A stretch of 64,000 nucleotides of DNA from positions 12,811,001-12,875,000 of the forward strand of contig NC_061771.1 in assembly GCF_022458985.1 (NCBI RefSeq), given 5' to 3'. Every line of letters begins with the position of its first letter. The stretch's first letter is position 1. Both the position numbers and the translations under genes were made by a program. The DNA is from Mugil cephalus. Taxonomy: Eukaryota; Chordata; Actinopteri; Mugiliformes; Mugilidae. The notes under the pieces were generated by a model. The model did not search any database and was not told the DNA's origin. It saw only the letters and a program-made list of their open reading frames with translations. Shown here piece after piece: positions 58,308-64,000 of this stretch.

Positions 58308-61300
58308 CTACTGAAACATGGGGCATTCCTGCAGCACCGAGGTGGCAGATTTGTACTGGAGGACGTTGTCATAGAAACGAGTGAGCTCCTCTCTCACGTC
58401 CTTGGCGCCCCTCCCTCCTGAGCCGCGGTACTTCATGGAGAGCAGCTTGGAGCACAGGTAGTGGAGCCACAGCACGTTGGTATGGGGGCAGTACTCACTC
58501 CAGTTGTTGCTGAAAGACGATGAATTAGTTAACGCCACAATAATGAGAGATGTTCGTGCAATACTGTAAATCAGGATGAAACTCCCGTTAAACGGGTCCA
58601 TATATAAGGACTGACCCGTTCTCCTGTCTCATCAGTCTGTAGATATCAAACTGGTAGTCTCCCTGTCCCATGAAGAGCTCCTCGTCATTTGAGATGTCAC
58701 AGGACACCGTCAAATCATCTGGAGAACAAAGCGGCGGCTCGTCACAGTGTTTAAGGTTTAACCATGTGTTTTGTGCACAACAATGAAGTGGTAGGAAAAT
58801 ATCTCACCGATTTCTAGCCTGGAGAGGGAGTAGTCAATAATACGGACGTGCACCCCTCTGGTTTCTAGAGAGTGGGCCGTTCCATTCAGAAGGAAGCTCC
58901 CCGTCTTGTGCTTGGTGGCTTTGACCAGCAGGTTGCCCCAGTGGAGGTCCCTGCACAAGACAGCAGAGAGACAAACTCACTGTTAGAAGAACAGGCTCAA
59001 ACTGATCTCTGAAAGGAAAGTTTCAAGGTGGTTCTTGTCATTAGGGAGTCGTTTACTACTGGTTGTGCATTTTAAGGCAATTTATTCTTGAATATTAGTT
59101 CAGCTGGTGTACTGTATCATGTCGCCTGTATCTGGGCCAGAACATTGCACTTGAACACAGCCACAAAAAATATGGTACATAGTTTCTGTGCCTGTGTGAA
59201 AGGAAATAATTATTTTGGGAAACTGGAAGACCAACCATTAGCCGGGAGGTGAGGGAGAACTAATATCCAGATGTTCACATTATGAGTAAATATTGTTCAA
59301 GTTGCACCATAACTTTTTAGAGTCAGATATTTAATGCTGATATTCAACCTGATTGTCAATATATAATCATATATAGTGACCAATATTCCCGCTTACAGGA
59401 CGTATACGCGAGGTGATGCAATAAATCGATCAGATCTGTAATTTACCAGCAAGTGTGTGTGTTTGCGTGTTTCAAATTTAAACCATCAAACTGAGGACAT
59501 TCTGGCCGGTCCTCACTTCTTTACAAGGCTGTTTAAAGCATATGATGTAAAGGTAACAATTAGGCCATAATTATTATTAGGGTAAGGGGCTAAATAATGC
59601 GTCAATGAATGCCCTCACAAGGATAGCAATACAAACGTGTGTGTGTGTTCTACCTGTGTTCAAAGCGTAGCTCCTGCTCAGCCACAGCTAAGGCAGCAGT
59701 CACCTGATGAAGGATGCTCTTTGCCACCACCAACGATGACAACTAAAAAGCAAAAAATAGGAAAGTTTATAAATATAACTAGTTGGTGCATCTTCTTTAA
59801 GCATTTTCACAAGTATATATTTAATTCATTATCTGGCTAACATACAGTAAAGTATCTTAAGACTGTACTATTTTTATGCATGCACACATGTTTGAGCAGC
59901 CAGTACCAAAATGAAACGAGATAAAGTCCAATAAGAACATGAGTTATCATTATTCTCATGATGTTACTGCTTAATTCTTTTTTTCTCGCTTTTTATTTTC
60001 AAGCCATTCAGAAAGGTTAGGATACACATTTTTATAAGTTTTAAAGAGAAGCAGCGGCACAGCTGTCATTCGGATGTGACGTCGTTACCGTTCCGTTGCT
60101 GTTCTCCAGGTCGACGCCTCCAAACTCAAACTCCAGGATGATGAACAGCTGATCCTTATCAAAGAAATCTGGACACGAAGAGAAGAGAGCCGTCACTAAG
60201 TGTTAAGAGGTCCTGCTGGGAGCATCAGACTCGAGGGCATAATAAAATGATGTGCTGCATATTTTCACCAATCAGACATAACATTATGACCACCTTCCTA
60301 ATATTGTGTAGGTCTCTTGTGCCTCTAAAAAGTTGTGACTCATCAGAGAACGGACATGGACCTTCTATGGTGTCTGGTTGTTAGTGTGGGGGTCTTTGGG
60401 TCCTATGGGTTCAGGGGAGGGGGCTCTGTGGATCATCCCACATGATACTTTGTGCTGCTTTTCATATTTTTTGTTTTGTTCCTGAGCAGGAGATGGCTGC
60501 TTCTGTTGCTATGATGCAAGGCTTTCTGGTCAATGTTGCTCAGCTGGTTTTAATGTTGTGGCTGATCAGACACAGTAACAGAAAAGGTGACACCTCTTTG
60601 GGCTTCACTAGTGAACCTCAGAGACATGTAGTGTGTGAAATGAGCTCTTCCCTGACCTGGTCTGTCATTCTCAGAGCCTTTGCGTTGGTCAAATTTGTCC
60701 CAGGCGTTCATGAAATCTGGGGGGTAGCAGCCTTGGACGCAGTGGAGACTGTGAGCGAACAACAGACACTCATCATTAACACTCAAAAGTAATAAGACAT
60801 CGACAGGAGACGTAAAGGCCAAACAGAACACTTACTTATTGAGTCCGATAAAGCCGTGAGTCTGGTTGTGCTGCTTCTCTTTCAGGCTGCTCAGCTCCCT
60901 GTGAGAAACACAGCAGCACTGGTCATTACTTCTGCACAGCCGGACTACTCGGACATATCCGAGGTTTATCATTACAAATCACTAAAAGGAAAACCTGATG
61001 TCCTGGTACATAAGAGCAGTGTGACATGGAGTGTTGGTTTGAATCCAGCACACTACTTACTTTGAGATAATAATCTCATGCAGAATCTCTCCAAAGGTCT
61101 TCTGGTCCTCCCCGTTCACCTTCTCACTGCCCTCCACTGGAATGACCTGAGGACAGACGTCACATACACTGAATGTCAACAGCCAATGAATAACTGTGGG
61201 ATCGGTGGGCCTCGTTTGCCGTACACTTTCACCACAATCATCTTCTGTCAACAGCAGTCACTCAATTATTTAAATCATGTTTACTGCAACTGCAACTTGT

Positions 61301-64000
61301 TGACACATGACTGTAAGTAGGTCAGAACCACAAACGTTGAATATTCTACCTCAAACATCACTGACAATCAAGGGATTCACCCTCTTTAACCACACACCGA
61401 CCAGGCATAACATTATGACCACCTTATTTATACTGTGTAGGTCTCCTTTGTGCCTCCAAAACAGTTGTGACTCATCAGGGAATGGACGTGGGCCTTCTGA
61501 GGGGGTTGTGAGTTGTTCCTAAACTGTTTGTGTGTGTGTGTCTGTGTCAGGCTGCTTCCTGCTGGATAGTGTGATTGCTATGGGGTGGGGGTCCCTGATC
61601 TGGTCTACGTGGGTGGTACATGTCTACGTACATGCCAGCTCTAAACGTTTCCCAACAGAACGCTGTATTGTCACATGAGGGTCAATGTTATTCACGTCTC
61701 CCTTCAGTGGCCATAATGTTATGGCTGATCAGTTAACATTGTCACTTTATCAGCACAACAGCAGCAGCCAAAACTAAACTAATATAGGGGTTTGCAGACA
61801 TACTTTGAGTGCGACAGCGTCTCCTGAGGCGTTGGTGATGGAGAAGACCTCACCAAAGGTCCCTTCCCCAACCTTCACACACTGCTTCATGTACTGGGGG
61901 AGAATACACTCCTCCCACGGCAGAGGCTGCTGCTGGCCACACTCCGCATACACCTTCTCTGCATCCGACAGATCTGCGTCGTCAGACACAACCTGCAACA
62001 AAAGAAGGAAATGAAGGTTACATACGACCACAGATTGGACCGCGTCACAGAAGTGTAGTTGTGTGTTGTCGTACCAGGGAGTAGTCTCTCAGCAGCTGCG
62101 ACTGCGAACGCTTGGAGAGCGGTGTCCGTAATGAGGAGGCGAAGAGATCCTGGCTGAGGTCCGCCAGCGCCGTCCTCCCCAGAGTACCCGCCTCACTCCG
62201 AGGAGTGAGCAGCACTAATGAGAGGGACAAGAGACACTTGTGCTTCACCTGCAAATCTGAATGGTCACGAACTACAGATGGGCCGATTAGAAGTTAGTGT
62301 GTCGTTACCCTTGCGATGAACGGAGAGGGCGGCTTTGAGTCTGCTCCAGGTGTGTGTGTTGGGCGTGAAGTTGGCCAACAAGGACGAGAGCTGATTGGTT
62401 CTCAGTGGGGTGGAGAAATTCATGGCCCCCCCGAACAAGTCCTGCAAACGGGAGACAGAGCACGTTTTAAATCTGCACTTTAAATCTTCAGTGTGACAGA
62501 TGTAAAAGCAATACACGCTTCAGACAAATGTGCACCACCTTTAAGTTCAACGCACAGACCAATGCTGACATGTTTGTTTGTTTCAAAAAAGACGAACCAA
62601 CATCAAAGAACTGAACGAGGAAGGTCGACTGTGGCATCGCCTCTGTCTGAGTTTCAAATGGCAGTGACAGGGTCACACCTCTGCATTTTCCTTGTGGAAG
62701 ACGAGAGGAGGGAGTGGCTTCCTCGCGGGCAGGACACATTCAAAAGTGTCACAGACCGTTGGCTTTGTCACCGACTTAACAAACTCCAAAGATTGATACA
62801 ATGTGTCTGTGTACTTCAGAATAACCAGGATAATAACCTGGAAAGACACTTTGTGTTTTTTTTTTTTTTTCCTGACTGGTCTGCTCACTACCAACCAATG
62901 TTTTTCCATGTGGATGGGTGTTGTTTGTCTAGCAAGAATAAAATAGGAAGTCAGGAGCCCTCTGATTGGTGGTTAACAGACCAAACAGAAGGTCAACAAA
63001 CCGTCCATTACTTCAATATTCATGTTGTCCTCACCCTTGGCTGCTGGTGATGTGAGGAGATCAGCTCGTGGATGCTGCACTCCACCGCCTTGCTGCCGCC
63101 CGTTTGTGCAGTCCTGCTGTTGAACACGTGCGTACCGGCGCTGCTTTTGTTCGTCCAGCGGGTCACGCTGCTGCCGCTCACACACACCTTCCGTGTCGTT
63201 CCAGTTCGGTCTTTGGACGCGCTCCTCCTCCTCTTTTCTTTAGGAACCTGAGACATTTTTTTCCTCTTGAGGGCAGCGCCGCTAGAGTTCTTTGCGACTT
63301 CCCTGTCCGAGGAAACCACGTCCGAGGAGCTACTCGAGCCTACAGGTTTCACGCCGGCTTTCCCGGAAGAAGTGTCTTCGCAGCAGTCACTTTCAGACGT
63401 GTGGTGGCTCTTCGTCTGGTCGTCGCTGGCCCATTTTGACGCACGCCGATTGACAGACTTCTCGCTGCAAACCAAAGCTGGCTCTTGCTGCTGTGTGAAA
63501 ACTTCAGTCAGATCTGACAAATCTACTTTTTTAACAGGAACACAGCATTTTTTCAAAAGAGACGTATATTTTGCTTCCTCTCCTGTGAACAGTGTTTGCA
63601 CAGCGCCACTGGACTGTAGCCGTGTGTCCACGATCACCTCAAAGCTGCCGTCTGTGTCGCGGGTAGATCCTGACGGCTCCATGGATGAGTTTGAGAGTTG
63701 GGCTGACTGATCACAGTCGATCGATTGTGAAGAATTAGTGCTGTGGCAGTTACTGGCTGAAGCCACTTGTTCAGAAGTGTTTACCGACTGTAAATCATCA
63801 CTGGTTTTATTGCTTGTCAGAGATAAGTAAAGTTTAAGTGACTGCGAAAAATCAATGGTCTGACCCCTGTCTACAAAGTGTGGCTGATTAGTTCGCTGGC
63901 TGGAGGCCGAACCTTCCAAACAAGACGACGAGGCCGTCTCACTGTGAAGCTGAGCCAAAAAGAAGTGGTCTAACCTCTTCAGCTCCACTGTGCAGCGATG
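58308..64000 (-). CDS. haspin: haspin: serine/threonine-protein kinase haspin (histone H3 Thr3 kinase), 5' partial
   Basis: Mitotic kinase that phosphorylates histone H3 Thr3 and so positions the chromosomal passenger complex at centromeres. Exons on the minus strand: 63035-64000 (open at window end), 62679-62837, 62309-62441, 62075-62214, 61804-61992, 61061-61146, 60836-60898, 60657-60748, 60089-60168, 59654-59742, 58808-58950, 58616-58718, 58308-58509. Phases close throughout, about 814 residues in the window. The kinase domain shows LSDAEKVYAECGQ, glycine loop KVGEGTFGEVF, AVALK, the HEIIISKEL helix, FIILEFEFGGVDLE, HRDLHWGN, and IIDYSLSRLE in place of DFG, as in human haspin (DYT). It ends ATSVLQECPMFQ. 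The N-terminal exon is Ser-rich and carries a basic patch (LKRKKMSQVPKEKRRR). Mammalian haspin is intronless. Confidence 0.96.
58808..58950 (-). CDS. haspin: haspin catalytic-loop exon
   Basis: Completes HRDLHWGNLLVKATKHKTGS, then a Gly/Thr-rich insert and VRIIDYSLSRLEI. Asp of HRD and Asp of DYS are the catalytic base and the metal-binding residue. DYS replaces the usual DFG, as expected for haspins. Confidence 0.95.
60268..60571. mobile_element. MITE-like element, family B copy 1, in a haspin intron
   Basis: The left end CAGACATAACATTATGACCA and right end TTTAATGTTGTGGCTGATCA are imperfect inverted repeats. The element lies between haspin exons 60089-60168 and 60657-60748. It shares the block AATATTGTGTAGGTCTC and TTGTGACTCATCAG with copy 2. 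Confidence 0.7.
61398..61732. mobile_element. MITE-like element, family B copy 2, in a haspin intron
   Basis: Left CAGGCATAACATTATGACCA and right GGCCATAATGTTATGGCTGA are inverted repeats. The interior contains TGTGTAGGTCTCCTTTGTGC and TTGTGACTCATCAGGGAATG as in copy 1. Non-coding. Same orientation as copy 1, about 1.1 kb apart. Confidence 0.75.
61804..61992 (-). CDS. haspin: haspin exon with glycine-rich loop and VALK
   Basis: Encodes VVSDDADLSDAEKVYAECGQ, LPWEECILPQYMKQCVKVGE, GTFGEVFSITNASGDAVALK. It carries the nucleotide-binding loop and the catalytic Lys at the exon end (AAA|GTATGT). Phase 0 at both ends. Confidence 0.95.
62679..62837 (-). CDS. haspin: haspin exon 2 (as seen here), 5' boundary uncertain
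   Basis: The 3' part, KSVTKPTVCDTFECVLPARK then PLPPLVFHKENAE|GTGTGA, is convincing. The acceptor GTGTCTTTCCAG at 62838 keeps phase 0 but adds a hydrophobic VIILVILKY start. Other in-phase acceptors closer in (for example CTGAAG before YTDTLYQ) are possible. Confidence 0.65.
63035..64000 (-). CDS. haspin: haspin N-terminal exon, cut by the window end
   Basis: An open reading frame runs from the window end to the donor CCAAGG|GTGAGG. It is Ser/Thr/Gln-rich and poorly conserved, with a basic cluster at 63190-63280 and SSAGTHVFNSRT near the end. The frame remains open to base 64000, so neither the true ATG nor an upstream splice can be placed here; GTG at 63988 is not a start. Confidence 0.85.

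Noticed and set aside
60442..60792. 116-codon plus-strand frame in the haspin region
   Set aside because: Lies across a MITE-like element and the antisense of a haspin exon; no homology recognised.
62493..63050. 185-codon plus-strand frame over haspin exons
   Set aside because: Crosses a T-run and antisense of a confident haspin exon; no family similarity.
1..64000. tRNA, rRNA or CRISPR features
   Set aside because: No cloverleaf-type A/B boxes with a plausible acceptor stem, no rRNA blocks and no spaced direct repeats were seen; this is a vertebrate nuclear locus.

Overview
The window is animal nuclear DNA, almost certainly from a ray-finned (teleost) fish. Coding exons of about 36 to 5,400 bp are separated by GT..AG introns. 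Dinucleotide repeats and degraded DNA transposons typical of teleosts are scattered through introns and intergenic DNA. The exons reassemble into four vertebrate genes.

Layout: (1) 773-16656, plus strand: lcorl, 5' end outside the window, with alternative last exons. One carries pipsqueak (psq) helix-turn-helix domains, and the other is a 5.4-kb exon for the long (PALI2-type, PRC2-associated) isoform. A degraded piggyBac copy lies in an lcorl intron. (2) 19266-29944, minus strand: ncapg, condensin I subunit G, complete in 22 exons and about 1,020 aa; an intron holds a dead Tc1-like element. (3) 32984-55580, plus strand: fam184b, complete in 18 exons and 1,314 aa, mostly coiled coil. (4) 58308-64000, minus strand: haspin, the histone H3 Thr3 kinase, in at least 13 exons, with the N-terminus cut by the window end.

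lcorl and ncapg converge at their 3' ends, ncapg and fam184b diverge from a 3-kb interval, and fam184b and haspin converge. The LCORL-NCAPG-FAM184B order and relative orientation match mammals, where DCAF16 also lies between NCAPG and FAM184B; I see no DCAF16-like coding sequence here. Haspin beside fam184b is not the mammalian arrangement: there it is an intronless retrogene inside ITGAE, so this intron-bearing copy probably represents the older form. ncapg and haspin both act in mitotic chromosomes and lcorl is a chromatin corepressor, but nothing here shows they are co-regulated.

Most notable signals: a short fam184b intron whose two ends are complementary (AC)n and (TG)n tracts next to the splice sites; a phase-neutral 36-bp cassette exon candidate in ncapg; three phase-matched candidate last exons in lcorl, one possibly undescribed; a second, diverged psq-like motif in the lcorl short isoform; and sixteen 7-residue SPAK repeats in the lcorl long isoform. 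All exon boundaries are my reading of splice signals and reading phase, without transcript data.
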